Assembly (NCBI GenBank): GCA_948663575.1
Contig: CAPNAV010000024.1
Location: forward strand, 1-13,495
Source of the DNA: an uncultured Candidatus Saccharibacteria bacterium
Lineage (GTDB): Bacteria; Patescibacteriota; Saccharimonadia; Saccharimonadales; Saccharimonadaceae
Direction: 5' to 3'
DNA length: 13,495 bases
Under the pieces are notes generated by a model. That model was not told the origin of the DNA. It was given only the letters and a program-made list of their open reading frames with translations, and did not search any database. Each line of letters begins with the position of its first letter. The stretch's first letter is position 1. Below are positions 13,437 through 13,495 of the stretch, in pieces. A program made the position numbers and the translations under genes.

Positions 13437-13495
13437 CCTCTCTAAACCATAGTTTGTGATGAAAACGGCTCCGTTGGTTCTGTATGTATACTACT
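13437..13495 (-). repeat. Right copy of the structured intergenic repeat, cut by the window end
   Basis: Reverse complement of 98-169: the last 20 bases are identical to 98-117. A short GC hairpin (AACGG/CCGTT, 13464-13475) replaces the longer variable stem of the left copy, and CTCTAAACC...TAGTTTGTGA is conserved. It lies upstream of radA, divergently disposed. The sequence stops exactly at the end of the 20-mer, so how far the repeat continues cannot be seen; in the left copy further structured sequence follows (1-97). Confidence 0.6.

Noticed and set aside
98..13495. Composite transposon bounded by the 20-bp inverted repeats
   Set aside because: The interval holds essential housekeeping genes (rplS, ruvA, radA, tmk) and no transposase; a dispersed repeat is simpler.

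Overview
The window looks like chromosomal DNA from a small-genome Candidate Phyla Radiation bacterium, most likely Saccharibacteria (TM7) or a close relative. This is inference. It rests on C-terminal modules ending in LRCLV (a FISUMP/C-type-lectin-like surface-protein ending that I associate with this group), compact gene order, a shortened YchF, an RNase HII-YraN fusion, and a recurring extended -10 promoter (TGCTAAAAT and variants). TGA is used as a stop codon, which argues against the CPR lineages that recode it. I see no rRNA, tRNA, CRISPR array, transposase or integrase.

Layout. Positions 1-371 are non-coding, with many short dyads and CTAG-containing motifs. They hold one copy of a structured repeat (98-169) whose inverted partner ends the window (13437-13495). 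Positions 372-1034 hold the most unusual object: two promoterless, headless FISUMP-type C-terminal cassettes pointing away from each other. A 42-bp inverted repeat (41/42 identical) bounds the pair on the outside and a 12-bp inverted repeat joins it in the middle. After a palindrome and a terminator come two minus-strand genes, dTMP kinase (tmk) and a 511-aa polytopic membrane protein with a large outer domain. On the plus strand follow a membrane-anchored alpha/beta-hydrolase-like protein and the ATPase YchF. A HAD phosphatase converges on ychF, with a shared terminator between them. A 425-bp gap rich in dyads (6451-6875) precedes, on the minus strand, rplS and an rnhB-yraN fusion carrying a ~105-residue insertion, and a surface protein whose stop overlaps the ruvA start. 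A plus-strand two-gene unit of unknown membrane proteins (10108-11410) ends at a strong terminator and converges with radA-ruvC.

How the genes relate. RuvA, RuvC and RadA all process branched recombination intermediates, and RNase HII removes ribonucleotides from DNA, so genome maintenance dominates the conserved content. tmk supplies dTDP. L19 and YchF belong to translation. The rest is envelope: a secreted anchored acidic protein, three unrecognised membrane proteins, a membrane-anchored hydrolase, and the silent surface-module cassettes. Transcription signals are unusually legible. Several genes have an extended -10 with no clear -35, and two (radA and the 511-aa protein) appear leaderless.
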